Source: Clostridia bacterium (lineage in GTDB: Bacteria > Bacillota_A > Clostridia > Oscillospirales > Acutalibacteraceae). Taken from it: a DNA stretch of 10,591 nt. Below the pieces are notes generated by a model. It worked only from the letters and a program-made list of their open reading frames with translations. It had not been told where the DNA came from and did no database searches. A program made the translations under genes and the position numbers. Below, in pieces: positions 1 to 7,590 of this stretch; position 1 is the first letter of the stretch, and each line of letters starts with the position of its first letter. The stretch covers positions 1-10,591 of the forward strand of contig JAFVTJ010000024.1 in NCBI GenBank assembly GCA_017503305.1, in the 5' to 3' direction.

Positions 1-414
1 CGCGATATTGAAGAATTGGATGCCTTTAAGCTTGTGACTTCGGTTAACGGTGTTGGCGCTAAGATGGGACTTGCTTTATTGTCGGAATTTACGGCTTCGC
101 AATTAACTCTTTACGTTGCAAGTGGCGATTATAAGGCGCTTACTGCAGCAAGCGGTGTAGGCCCTAAGCTCGCTCAAAGAATTGTTTTAGAGCTTAAGGA
201 TAAGGTTGGCTCTTTACAATCGGGCGATACACTAGTAATCAAGGCTGTGGGTAACGCTACCGTAAACAGCAACACTAAAGAGGCAGTTTCAGCACTTGTA
301 TCGCTCGGTTACACCCAAAGCGAAGCATCTTTGGCGATTGGCAAGCTAGACCCTGCGCTTTCTACCGAAGATCTTATTAAGCAGGCATTAAAAACTCTCG
401 CAAGGAGGATATAG
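1..414 (+). CDS. ruvA: Holliday junction branch migration protein RuvA (3' part, cut by left edge)
   Basis: RuvA is the tetrameric protein that binds four-way Holliday junctions and loads the RuvB motor during recombination and repair. The reading frame is open from base 1 and ends at TAG 412-414, giving 137 visible residues of a family that is usually about 200 long, so the N-terminal OB-fold domain lies outside the window. Two helix-hairpin-helix motifs are visible, around residues 12-28 (TSVNGVGAK) and 48-63 (SGVGPKLAQR), as expected for domain II. Residues from about 92 to the end (AVSALVSLGYTQSEA) match the flexible domain III that contacts RuvB. A TTG at 16 is an internal Leu codon, not the start, because the conserved frame continues upstream of it. 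The immediate ruvB neighbour confirms the call. The ruvA stop is followed in frame by TAA, a tandem stop. Confidence 0.95.
   Translation, partial: RDIEELDAFKLVTSVNGVGAKMGLALLSEFTASQLTLYVASGDYKALTAASGVGPKLAQRIVLELKDKVGSLQSGDTLVIKAVGNATVNSNTKEAVSALVSLGYTQSEASLAIGKLDPALSTEDLIKQALKTLARRI
403..408 (+). promoter_or_regulatory. ribosome binding site of ruvB
   Basis: A perfect AGGAGG lies nine bases before the ruvB ATG at 418. It sits inside the last codons of ruvA, so ribosomes finishing ruvA pass over it, which suggests coupled translation of the two subunits. Confidence 0.8.
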
Positions 415-417
415 TAA

Positions 418-1458
418 ATGATAGAACAAGAAATGGATTTTGAAAACCGTATCGTTTCACCCGATTATAGCTACCACGAGGACGAGGGGGAGCTATCTCT
501 TCGCCCCAAAACGCTTGATGACTATATCGGACAGGATAAGGTTAAGGAAAATTTAAGAATATACATCAAGGCGGCTTTACAAAGAAAAGAAAGCCTTGAC
601 CACGTTTTGCTTTACGGCCCTCCAGGCCTTGGTAAAACCACCCTTTCGGGCATAATTGCTAAGGAGATGGGGGTTAACCTTCGTGTAACCTCGGGTCCCG
701 CTATTGAAAAACAGGGCGACTTGGTGGCAATTCTCACCTCACTTAACGAGGGCGACGTTTTGTTTATTGACGAAATTCACCGCCTTTCCCGTAACGTTGA
801 AGAAATTTTATATCCCGCTATGGAGGATTTTTCGCTTGATATCATTCTCGGCAAGGGCCCTTCAGCAAGATCAATAAGACTTGACGTTCCGCACTTCACC
901 TTGGTTGGCGCTACTACCCGTTCGGGTCAGCTTACCGCCCCCTTGCGCGACCGCTTTGGTGTGCTTTTACGATTGGAACTCTACACACCCGAGCAGTTAG
1001 CCCAAATTGTAACCCGTTCAGCAGGGATTTTAGGGATAGAAATTGAGCACGACGGCGCGTTGGAAATCGCATCCCGTTCACGCGGTACACCCCGTATTGC
1101 AAACCGTCTTTTACGCCGTGTGCGTGATATTGCACAGGTTGAATTCAATGGTGTTATTACCGAAAGCGTGGCGCAATCAGCATTGGCACGATTTGAAATT
1201 GATGAATTAGGTCTTGACGATTTTGACCGCAAGATGCTATCGACTATAATCACCAATTATTCGGGCGGTCCCGTAGGCCTTGACACCTTGGCGGCGGCTT
1301 TAGGTGAAGAAGCGGTTACTATCGAGGACGTTTATGAGCCGTATTTAATGCAAATCGGTTTCTTGACACGTACTGCTCGCGGTCGCTGTGTTACAAAACT
1401 CGCGTACGACCATTTGGGAATTGAAAACAACAATACAAATCAACAATCAATGTTTTAA
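418..1458 (+). CDS. ruvB: Holliday junction branch migration DNA helicase RuvB
   Basis: RuvB is the hexameric AAA+ motor that pulls DNA through the RuvA-bound Holliday junction using ATP. The 346-residue product has the usual family length. Visible motifs are Walker A GPPGLGKT at 67-74, Walker B LFIDEIH at 115-121, sensor 1 GATTR at 164-168, the arginine-finger segment LRDRFG near R177, and sensor 2 GTPRIANR at 223-230. A C-terminal winged-helix DNA-binding domain at about 260-335 carries the typical [17 protein letters not shown] and RTARGR stretches. The ATG start has a perfect upstream AGGAGG. The gene lies three bases after ruvA. The acidic N-terminal leader and Asn/Gln-rich tail ([10 protein letters not shown]) are unremarkable. 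All catalytic residues appear intact. Confidence 0.98.
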   Translation: MIEQEMDFENRIVSPDYSYHEDEGELSLRPKTLDDYIGQDKVKENLRIYIKAALQRKESLDHVLLYGPPGLGKTTLSGIIAKEMGVNLRVTSGPAIEKQGDLVAILTSLNEGDVLFIDEIHRLSRNVEEILYPAMEDFSLDIILGKGPSARSIRLDVPHFTLVGATTRSGQLTAPLRDRFGVLLRLELYTPEQLAQIVTRSAGILGIEIEHDGALEIASRSRGTPRIANRLLRRVRDIAQVEFNGVITESVAQSALARFEIDELGLDDFDRKMLSTIITNYSGGPVGLDTLAAALGEEAVTIEDVYEPYLMQIGFLTRTARGRCVTKLAYDHLGIENNNTNQQSMF

Positions 1459-1469
1459 AGGATTATTTT

Positions 1470-2342
1470 ATGAGAAGTGTTGAAGGCTTTAAGGATTATG
1501 AACTAATAGACGCCGATTCGGGCGAGAGGCTCGAGCGTTGGGGCGATATTATACTTATCCGTCCCGACCCGCAGGTTATTTGGTCGGGCGAGCGTAAAAA
1601 TCCGCTTTGGTATAATGCTCACGCAAAATATTACCGCTCAAATTCGGGCGGCGGTCATTGGGAAGCATGGAAAAAGGTGCCTGATGTTTGGAGCATTAAT
1701 TACCACGACCTTACTTTTAGATTAAAGCCTATGGGCTTTAAGCATACGGGTCTTTTTCCCGAACAAGCGGTTAACTGGAGCCTGGCTAAAAAGCTTATTG
1801 AAAACGCGGGTAGAGAAATTTCGGTGCTTAATCTTTTTGCATATACAGGTGGTGCTACGGTTGCTTGTCTTTCGGCAGGGGCTAGCGTTACCCACGTTGA
1901 CGCATCTAAGGGTATGGTGCAATGGGCTAAGGAAAATGCCGCTGCATCGGGCCTCAGTGACGGTAACGTGCGTTGGCTTGTGGACGACTGCTTAAAGTTT
2001 GTTAAGCGTGAAATTAGACGCGGCAAAAAGTACGACGCTATCATTATGGACCCTCCCTCTTACGGCAGAGGTCCCAATGGCGAGGTTTGGAAGCTTGAAC
2101 AACAACTTACCGAGCTTTTAACCGAAACGGCCAAGCTTTTATCGGACAATGCTTTGTTCTTCTTTTTAAATTCTTACACGGGCGGTCTTTCGCACACTAT
2201 TCTTGATTATATGGTTTCGGAATACGTGGTTAAAGGTCGCACAGGCAAGGTTTACACCGATGAAATAGGCTTGCCTATAACCGAAAAAGGCATTTCAATG
2301 CCTTGCGGTAATACTACGATTTGGACTAGTGAAAATGGATAA
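1470..2342 (+). CDS. class I SAM-dependent methyltransferase, RlmI/RlmK-like (COG1092 type)
   Basis: This is a probable RNA methyltransferase using S-adenosylmethionine. The 290-residue product has an N-terminal beta-rich part (about 1-90) and a Rossmann-fold domain. The SAM-binding motif I is [10 protein letters not shown] at 121-130, an acidic residue at the end of strand 2 is D144 (HVDAS), and motif IV is DPPSYGRG at 194-201. The FAYTGG and DPPSYGRG signatures fit the RlmI/RlmK group of 23S rRNA methyltransferases. The PUA domain of RlmI and the THUMP region of RlmKL are not evident, so the substrate cannot be assigned from sequence. The ATG at 1470 follows ruvB by 11 bases, with AAAGG just upstream. 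Its end overlaps the ecfA1 start by eight bases. The family call is firm; the rRNA target is inferred. Confidence 0.85.
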   Translation: MRSVEGFKDYELIDADSGERLERWGDIILIRPDPQVIWSGERKNPLWYNAHAKYYRSNSGGGHWEAWKKVPDVWSINYHDLTFRLKPMGFKHTGLFPEQAVNWSLAKKLIENAGREISVLNLFAYTGGATVACLSAGASVTHVDASKGMVQWAKENAAASGLSDGNVRWLVDDCLKFVKREIRRGKKYDAIIMDPPSYGRGPNGEVWKLEQQLTELLTETAKLLSDNALFFFLNSYTGGLSHTILDYMVSEYVVKGRTGKVYTDEIGLPITEKGISMPCGNTTIWTSENG

Positions 2343-3180
2343 TATTATTGAAGTAAAAAACGTTTTTTACGAATATACCGATGAAGACGTAAGGCATACT
2401 GCTGTTAATGGTGTTTCTTTTGCTATTGAACGCGGCAGCTTTACAGTAATTTTGGGTCATAACGGCTCAGGTAAATCAACCTTGGCGAAAATGCTTAACG
2501 GCCTTTTAAAGCCCACAAGCGGCGAGGTTTTGGTTGATGGCATTAACACCGCTAACGAAGAAACCGAAATAGAAGTAAAGCGAAGAGTGGGTATGGTTTT
2601 CCAAAACCCTGATAACCAGCTTGTAGCGTCTATTGTTGAAGAGGACGTGGCCTTTGGACCTGAAAATTTGGGGCTAGAGCCTAGTGTGATTCGTGAACGT
2701 GTGGATGAGGCCTTAAAAAGCGTTGGTATGTATGAATTCAGAGAATCCACACCGCATCATCTTTCGGGCGGACAAAAGCAAAGAATTGCTATTGCGGGTA
2801 TAATTGCAATGCAGCCCGAATGCTTAATTTTGGACGAGCCTACCGCTATGCTTGACCCTGTGGGCAGGGCCGAGATAATTAAAACCTTGCATAAATTAAA
2901 CAAAGAAAAAAATATTACGGTTGTGCTTATCACTCACTATATGGAAGAGGCCGAAAATGCCGACAGGGTAATGGTTATGAACGATGGTGTTATACTTTCT
3001 GATAATACACCTAAAGAAATATTTAAAAACGTAAGTCAGCTAAAATTGGTTGGACTTTCGGTTCCGCAAACAACCGAGCTTTTATACGCTTTAAAACAAA
3101 ATGGATTTGATGTTTCAACCGATGTTTTGTCGATTGAGGAAACGGCAAAGGCGATAGCCTTGTGCTTGGAGGAAAGGTAA
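2335..3180 (+). CDS. ecfA1: ECF transporter ATPase EcfA1
   Basis: This is one of the two ABC ATPases that drive energy-coupling factor uptake of vitamins or metal ions, acting at the inner face of the membrane with EcfA2 and EcfT. Taking ATG 2335 as start gives 281 residues. Motifs are Walker [10 protein letters not shown] at 41-49, the Q-loop [10 protein letters not shown] around 87-96, signature LSGGQKQ at 143-149, Walker B CLILDEP ending near 169, and the switch His in LITHYM at H201. The FQNPDNQ Q-loop is characteristic of EcfA/CbiO proteins. A GTG six bases upstream (2329) is a possible start. ATG is preferred because it gives the usual N-terminus ([10 protein letters not shown]) and an ATGGATAA overlap with the preceding stop. 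No strong ribosome binding site is seen, so translation is probably coupled to the upstream gene. Confidence 0.95.
   Translation: MDNIIEVKNVFYEYTDEDVRHTAVNGVSFAIERGSFTVILGHNGSGKSTLAKMLNGLLKPTSGEVLVDGINTANEETEIEVKRRVGMVFQNPDNQLVASIVEEDVAFGPENLGLEPSVIRERVDEALKSVGMYEFRESTPHHLSGGQKQRIAIAGIIAMQPECLILDEPTAMLDPVGRAEIIKTLHKLNKEKNITVVLITHYMEEAENADRVMVMNDGVILSDNTPKEIFKNVSQLKLVGLSVPQTTELLYALKQNGFDVSTDVLSIEETAKAIALCLEER
3168..3172 (+). promoter_or_regulatory. ribosome binding site of ecfA2, supports TTG start
   Basis: GGAGG lies eight bases before TTG 3181, inside the end of ecfA1. No ATG or GTG is similarly placed, so this site decides in favour of the TTG start. Confidence 0.75.
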
Positions 3181-4044
3181 TTGTCAATACTAGAGGTTAA
3201 AAATTTAACCCACACCTACGGCGGCAACACACCATTTATCAACGATGCCGTGCGTGACGTTAGCTTTAGCGTAGATGAGGGTGAAATTGTAGGTATAATC
3301 GGTCATACGGGTTCGGGTAAATCTACCCTGGTGCAACACCTTAACGGCCTTTTAAAGCCTACAAACGGCGAAATTTTTATAGAAGAACAAAATATTTGGG
3401 AAAAACCTAAGGAAATCAGAAAGGTCCGCTCAAAAGTGGGGCTTGTTTTCCAATACCCCGAATATCAGCTTTTTGAAGAAACTGTTTATGCAGATATTGG
3501 CTTTGGTCCTAAAAATATGGGTCTTTCAGGCGAAGAGTTGGATAAAAGAATTCGTGAAACCTGCAAGATTATAGGCGTAAAAGATGAATTTTTAGAAAAA
3601 TCGCCCTTTGATTTGTCGGGCGGTGAAAAGCGCAGGGTGGCTATTGCCGGTGTAATGGCTATGAACCCTAAAATCATCGTTTTTGATGAACCTACCGCAG
3701 GTCTTGACCCTAAGGGCCGTGAGGACATTATTGATGTAATTTATAAATACCGCGAAGCCACCAATGCTACTGTGATTATTATTTCTCACAATATGGAGGA
3801 TATGGCACAAATAACCGATAAGCTGCTTGTTATGAATAAGGGCGCGCTTGCAATGTGCGACAAGACCGAAAATATATTCAAGCAGGGCGACGCTTTGCGC
3901 GAAATGGGGCTTAATTCCCCCATAGTTACACGTGTTTTTGACCAACTTAAAAAGCAGGGAATAGATCTGCCGGATGATGTCTTTACGGTTGAAAGAGCGG
4001 TTGAAGTGTTAAAAAATATAAAGGCAGGTGTTCACAATGCTTAA
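3181..4044 (+). CDS. ecfA2: ECF transporter ATPase EcfA2
   Basis: This is the second, non-identical ABC ATPase of the ECF module and pairs with EcfA1. The 287-residue product has Walker A GHTGSGKST at 41-49, Q-loop LVFQYPEYQLFEETV from about 88, signature LSGGEKRRVAIAG at 145-157, Walker B IIVFDEP at 165-171 and switch H203 (IISHNM). The YPEYQLFEETV Q-loop region and the LSGGEKRR signature distinguish EcfA2 from EcfA1. The start is TTG, immediately after the ecfA1 TAA with zero spacing, and is supported by GGAGG at 3168-3172 and the conserved N-terminus SILEVKNLTHTY. The gene overlaps ecfT by eight bases. All nucleotide-binding residues look intact. Confidence 0.95.
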   Translation: MSILEVKNLTHTYGGNTPFINDAVRDVSFSVDEGEIVGIIGHTGSGKSTLVQHLNGLLKPTNGEIFIEEQNIWEKPKEIRKVRSKVGLVFQYPEYQLFEETVYADIGFGPKNMGLSGEELDKRIRETCKIIGVKDEFLEKSPFDLSGGEKRRVAIAGVMAMNPKIIVFDEPTAGLDPKGREDIIDVIYKYREATNATVIIISHNMEDMAQITDKLLVMNKGALAMCDKTENIFKQGDALREMGLNSPIVTRVFDQLKKQGIDLPDDVFTVERAVEVLKNIKAGVHNA

Positions 4045-4849
4045 GGACATCACCTTTGGACAATATTTTGAAACCAATTCGGTAATTCATAAAGCTGACC
4101 CAAGGGTTAAAATACTGCTTTTAATTTTAGCGGTTGTTTTTATCTTTGTTTCGCAAAATATGTGGGCGTTACTGTTGTCGCTTTTGTTTGTTGTGACAGT
4201 GGCTTTGGTTTCTAAAATTCCGCTTAAAATGTATCTTAAAAATCTTAAGGCAATTTTACCAATAATTATTTTGACATCGCTTATAAATATGTTTTACGGC
4301 AGCGCCGAAAGCGAAGTGATTTTTCATTGGTGGAAATTAACACTTACTTATGACGGCCTTTACAGAGCGATTTTTATGTCACTTAGGATAGTGCTGCTCA
4401 TTGTAGTAAGCTCATCGCTTACCTACACCACCACACCTAACGATTTGACCGATGCAATTGAAAGCTTGCTAAGCCCCTTAAGGTTTATAGGGCTTAAAAA
4501 TGCGGTGCATACCTTGGCGCTTATGATGACTATTGCCCTTCGTTTTATTCCTACCTTGGTTGAGGAAGCCGGCAAGATTATGAATGCGCAAAAGGCTCGC
4601 TGTGCCGACCTTGAAAGCGGTAGTATTACTCAGCGTGTAAAGGCGCTAATACCAATTTTAATACCGCTTTTAAACTCTTCTATACGCCGTGCTTACGAGC
4701 TTGCCGAGGCTATGGAATGCCGTTGCTACAACGGTGGCGAGGGCAAAACCCGTATGAAGCAATTAAAGATAAAATTTAGAGATTACGTTTTAGCAATTGT
4801 TACCTTAGCTTTTTGCGGTGGAATAATTGTAATCAATATATTATTATAA
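4037..4849 (+). CDS. ecfT: ECF transporter transmembrane scaffold EcfT
   Basis: EcfT is the integral membrane protein that links the EcfA1/EcfA2 ATPases to interchangeable substrate-binding S components. The N-terminus MLKDITFGQYFETNSVIHKA followed by DPRVK is typical of the family. Hydrophobic segments occur at about 26-58, 72-86, 112-130, 157-172 and 250-270. Two cytoplasmic coupling motifs lie at about 187-189 (AQKARCAD) and 228-230 (MECRCYNGGEG). Many homologues have ARG in the first, so Cys in both and CRC in the second are noteworthy. ATG 4037 overlaps the ecfA2 stop (ATGCTTAA) and gives 270 residues. A GTG at 4028 is a less likely start. No S component gene is present, consistent with a group II module shared by several unlinked S components. 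Confidence 0.94.
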   Translation: MLKDITFGQYFETNSVIHKADPRVKILLLILAVVFIFVSQNMWALLLSLLFVVTVALVSKIPLKMYLKNLKAILPIIILTSLINMFYGSAESEVIFHWWKLTLTYDGLYRAIFMSLRIVLLIVVSSSLTYTTTPNDLTDAIESLLSPLRFIGLKNAVHTLALMMTIALRFIPTLVEEAGKIMNAQKARCADLESGSITQRVKALIPILIPLLNSSIRRAYELAEAMECRCYNGGEGKTRMKQLKIKFRDYVLAIVTLAFCGGIIVINILL

Positions 4850-4857
4850 CGCATTTG

Positions 4858-4863
4858 AGGAGG
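4858..4863 (+). promoter_or_regulatory. ribosome binding site of truA, supports GTG start
   Basis: AGGAGG, extended to AGGAGGTG, lies seven bases before GTG 4871. Spacing to the next in-frame ATG at 4880 would be 16 bases, so GTG is preferred. Confidence 0.8.
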
Positions 4864-4870
4864 TGCCCTT

Positions 4871-5605
4871 GTGAAAAGAATGCTACTTACAATTTCATAC
4901 GACGGCACCGCCTATCACGGCTGGCAGGTGCAAAATAACGCTATAACCGTCCAAAGTGTTATGTGTGATGCTTTGGAGCAGATATTAAAGCGAAAGGTAG
5001 CCTTAACCGGCACCTCGCGTACCGATGCGGGTGTTCACGCTAAGGAATTTACCTGTCACTTTGACTGCGAGGATACTATACCCGAGGATGCATTTTTGCG
5101 TGGACTTAACGGACTTTTGCCGCCTGATATTGCAGTTACCGACTGTAAGCAGGTGGAAAGCGATTTTCACGCAAGGTATAACGCTCGCGGTAAAACCTAT
5201 TGCTACCATATTTATAACAGCAATAAAAAGGATGCTTTTAAATCGCGTTATTCTTGGGCTATTGAAAGAAAATTAGATATTGAAAAAATGAACGAGTTTG
5301 CGAAGGCTATTATCGGTACGCACGATTTTTATGCTTTTTCTTCTTCGGGCAGGTCGGTGGAAAATACCGTTCGCACTATAAGTGAATGTCGCGTTGAAAA
5401 GCAGGGCGATGATGTAATCTTAACCGTTACTGCCGATGGCTTTTTATACAATATGGTAAGAATTATTGTAGGTACTGCGGTTGCAGTGTCCGACGGAAGA
5501 ATTTCTGTTTCGGAAATACCGTTTATATTAGAATCTAAGCAACGCGAAAAAGCAGGGGTTACCGCACCTGCACAAGGTTTGTTTTTAGAAAAAGTACATT
5601 ATTAA
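4871..5605 (+). CDS. truA: tRNA pseudouridine synthase A (TruA)
   Basis: TruA converts uridines 38-40 of the tRNA anticodon stem to pseudouridine. The 244-residue protein has the family length. It begins with the conserved LTISYDGTAYHGWQVQ and carries the catalytic motif SRTDAGVHA with nucleophile Asp52. It also shows the RGKTYCYHIYN strand and ends with the typical AGVTAPAQGLFLEKVHY. The start is GTG, set by a strong AGGAGG. It follows ecfT by 21 bases. The ecfA1-ecfA2-ecfT-truA order is a known conserved arrangement in Firmicutes, where in Bacillus it continues to rplM-rpsI. Those ribosomal genes are absent here. Confidence 0.96.
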   Translation: MKRMLLTISYDGTAYHGWQVQNNAITVQSVMCDALEQILKRKVALTGTSRTDAGVHAKEFTCHFDCEDTIPEDAFLRGLNGLLPPDIAVTDCKQVESDFHARYNARGKTYCYHIYNSNKKDAFKSRYSWAIERKLDIEKMNEFAKAIIGTHDFYAFSSSGRSVENTVRTISECRVEKQGDDVILTVTADGFLYNMVRIIVGTAVAVSDGRISVSEIPFILESKQREKAGVTAPAQGLFLEKVHY

Positions 5606-5614
5606 AGGTGAAAT

Positions 5615-6886
5615 ATGGCTGAATATAAAAGAAAGCGCCGAAGCGCTTTTAAATCCGCCCCTAAAATGAGCAAAAAACGGGTTAAACGCAAGGACGAGGT
5701 AGAAAATATCGAAATGTCTTCAACCCATAATAAGCCGCCCGTAAAAAAAGATATGCGGGTTGTAAGGGGTAAAAAGTTTAAAATTCAAAGAAATAATAGA
5801 GTGCTCTTAGCTGCTTTAAGCGTAATAACTATAGTTGTTGTGATTTGTCAGTTTATAATGCCTGCAGGCATTGTAGAAACAGTTTCCAATAGCTTGGCTC
5901 TTATAGGTAGCGGTGGTTATCCGCTTTCGCTAGAGGGTAGCGATACTGTTAATTTGGTATCCGGTGGCTCATATTATTATTTGCTTTCGAATAATAGTAT
6001 AGAAGGCTATTCTTCGGGTGGTAAAAAGCTTTTTTCTTATACCCACGGCTTTGAAAACCCTGTGTTAAAAACCTCTGATACGCGCGCACTCATTTTTGCG
6101 CAAAACGGTAATAAGGCTTTAATTTTTAATCTTAACGGTTTAAAGTCTTCGGTTGAAACTAAAAGAAAAATTAAAAATGCCGCTATTGGCGATAACGGCA
6201 CCTACGCCTTTGTAACTGAGTCTGAAAGCTATGCCGCTCAGGTTGACGTTTATAAAAAGAATGGCGAACTGGTGTACGAGTGGTTTTCTTCAAAGGACTT
6301 GGTTAACAATGTGGCAGTAGCACCAACGGGCAAAAAAATAGCCGTTTCTACCATTTCTTCAAACGTGGGCACATATAATTCAAAGCTTAGCGTGTTAAGT
6401 CTTAACTCTTCCACGCCCGAGTTTGAAAAAACTTATGAAGGTACGGCGGTTTTCACTATTGATACCTCCTTTAGAAGTGGATTTTCGGTGCTTACAGCTA
6501 ACGAGTATAATTTTATTAGGTGGTCGAATTTTAAAACCACACAATATAAAAATGAATATAACACCTCAATGTTTAGGGTTGGTAATAACGGTTTAGCGGT
6601 GCTTTATAATCGTGAAAACGATAAAACCGATAACCGCTTTGCTATATTTACAAAAAACGGTAAGCTTAAAAGAGAAATTCAGTTTAAGGGCTCGATTACT
6701 GATTTTGCCATTAAGAATCAACATATCTATTGCACAAGCGATACCAAGGCATATATCCTCGATAACGATGGTTCCTTCTTGCGTCAAGGTGAGTGTGGCT
6801 TTGGTGTTAAACGAATTTGTCCGTTAGGGCAAAGTGCCATGGCAATTGTTACTGATAATACAATCGAAAGAATCAAATTGGAATAG
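5615..6886 (+). CDS. membrane-anchored beta-propeller-like protein of unknown function (DUF5711-like)
   Basis: I do not recognise a defined function. The 423-residue product starts with a strongly basic segment: about 23 Lys/Arg in the first 62 residues, including KRKRRS and KKRVKRK. One membrane segment follows at about 63-85 (LLAALSVITIVVVICQFIM), and then about 335 residues rich in short beta-strand patterns. Those patterns recur as a small hydrophobic strand, Gly/Asn/Asp turn and aromatic strand (NNSIEGYSSGGKKLFSY, NGTYAFVTES, KNGELVYEWF, NGKLKREIQF). This suggests a beta-propeller outside the cell with the basic tail inside, since positive charge before a single membrane segment favours that orientation. 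From memory it resembles Clostridia proteins annotated DUF5711, which I could not check. ATG 5615 follows truA by nine bases with AAAGGTG upstream. The downstream cvpA gene begins ten bases after its stop. Confidence 0.7.
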   Translation: MAEYKRKRRSAFKSAPKMSKKRVKRKDEVENIEMSSTHNKPPVKKDMRVVRGKKFKIQRNNRVLLAALSVITIVVVICQFIMPAGIVETVSNSLALIGSGGYPLSLEGSDTVNLVSGGSYYYLLSNNSIEGYSSGGKKLFSYTHGFENPVLKTSDTRALIFAQNGNKALIFNLNGLKSSVETKRKIKNAAIGDNGTYAFVTESESYAAQVDVYKKNGELVYEWFSSKDLVNNVAVAPTGKKIAVSTISSNVGTYNSKLSVLSLNSSTPEFEKTYEGTAVFTIDTSFRSGFSVLTANEYNFIRWSNFKTTQYKNEYNTSMFRVGNNGLAVLYNRENDKTDNRFAIFTKNGKLKREIQFKGSITDFAIKNQHIYCTSDTKAYILDNDGSFLRQGECGFGVKRICPLGQSAMAIVTDNTIERIKLE

Positions 6887-6890
6887 GAGA
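6885..6890 (+). promoter_or_regulatory. ribosome binding site of the cvpA-family gene
   Basis: AGGAGA overlaps the preceding TAG stop and lies six bases before ATG 6897. It fixes this start over the longer open frame that begins inside the preceding gene. Confidence 0.7.
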
Positions 6891-6896
6891 AAGAGT

Positions 6897-7577
6897 ATGA
6901 GTATTTTAATTGATTTAATAATTGTTGCAATTTTTGTATTTATGATTATAATATCAGCAAGGCAGGGCTTTGTTAAGGCTTTAACGCGGCTTATTGGCTT
7001 TGCTGTGGTAATTGCCGTGGTGGCGGTGGCGGTTAATCCTTTAGCCGACCTTACATATCAAAAGGCTATTGAGCCTTCTGTCGTTAATGCGGCAGGTGAT
7101 TTGGTGATTGAAGGCGGCGATCGCGCTGCGGATTCGATTTGGGAATCCTTACCCACCTTTATTACCGATAACGCCGATGATTTTGGTATTAGCAAGGAAA
7201 AAATCAGCAACGTTGTATCCGATGATACGAAAATAGATGCAAAGGAAACCTTGCAAAAAATTTCGCAAGAGCTTATAAAGCCTGCGGTTGTAACGGTTTT
7301 AGAAATATTTTATTCTGTAATACTTATAATCGTGCTTTTATTCTTTGTGAGAATTATAGCCAATTTCTTAAATAAGCTATTTTCCTTTAAGCTTGTGGGC
7401 AAAATAAACAGGTTCTTAGGCGGCGCTTTGGGTGTTGTTAAGGGCTTGATAATTGCTTTAATCTTTTGCAATGCAATTAATTTGATTGTTAAGTTTGTGC
7501 CCAACGGACTTTGGATTTTTAATAGTGAAAATATTGCAAATGCATATATATTTAATCTTTTAACCAACGTATTTTAG
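6897..7577 (+). CDS. CvpA family membrane protein
   Basis: CvpA-family proteins are small inner-membrane proteins named after the E. coli colicin V production gene; their role in Gram-positive bacteria is poorly defined. The 226-residue product has four predicted membrane segments at about 3-20, 28-47, 129-152 and 175-198. An acidic loop at about 50-128 (IEGGDRAADS, DNADDFGISK) separates the two pairs and is probably extracytoplasmic. Family hallmarks are ARQGFVKALTRLIG after the first segment and GGALGVVKGLIIALI in the last. The long loop is larger than in the classic E. coli protein of about 160 residues, as is common in Firmicutes homologues. The frame is open upstream to 6834, but ATG 6897 is chosen for its ribosome binding site and N-terminus. 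It lies between the propeller protein and the Clp ATPase. Confidence 0.85.
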   Translation: MSILIDLIIVAIFVFMIIISARQGFVKALTRLIGFAVVIAVVAVAVNPLADLTYQKAIEPSVVNAAGDLVIEGGDRAADSIWESLPTFITDNADDFGISKEKISNVVSDDTKIDAKETLQKISQELIKPAVVTVLEIFYSVILIIVLLFFVRIIANFLNKLFSFKLVGKINRFLGGALGVVKGLIIALIFCNAINLIVKFVPNGLWIFNSENIANAYIFNLLTNVF

Positions 7578-7580
7578 GAG
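7576..7580 (+). promoter_or_regulatory. ribosome binding site of the clpE-like gene
   Basis: AGGAG overlaps the cvpA TAG stop and lies ten bases before ATG 7591. The next in-frame ATG at 7597 would be 16 bases away, so 7591 is preferred. Confidence 0.65.
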
Positions 7581-7590
7581 TATTTAGAAA

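Noticed and set aside
981..1256. - strand open frames inside ruvB and similar ones inside other genes
   Set aside because: They are shadows of conserved + strand genes and have no recognisable protein features.
4271..4299. TTGACA with a TATAAA nearby inside ecfT as a possible promoter
   Set aside because: The TATAAA lies only about six bases downstream of the TTGACA, and nothing resembling a -10 box sits at the proper 16-18 base spacing.
4800..4870. AT-rich end of ecfT as a promoter for truA
   Set aside because: TATTAT at 4842 has no acceptable -35 at proper spacing. The AT richness is explained by coding for the last membrane segment.
6834..6896. Longer N-terminus for the CvpA protein starting inside the preceding gene
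   Set aside because: The added residues are not membrane-like or family-like, and AGGAGA lies six bases before ATG 6897.
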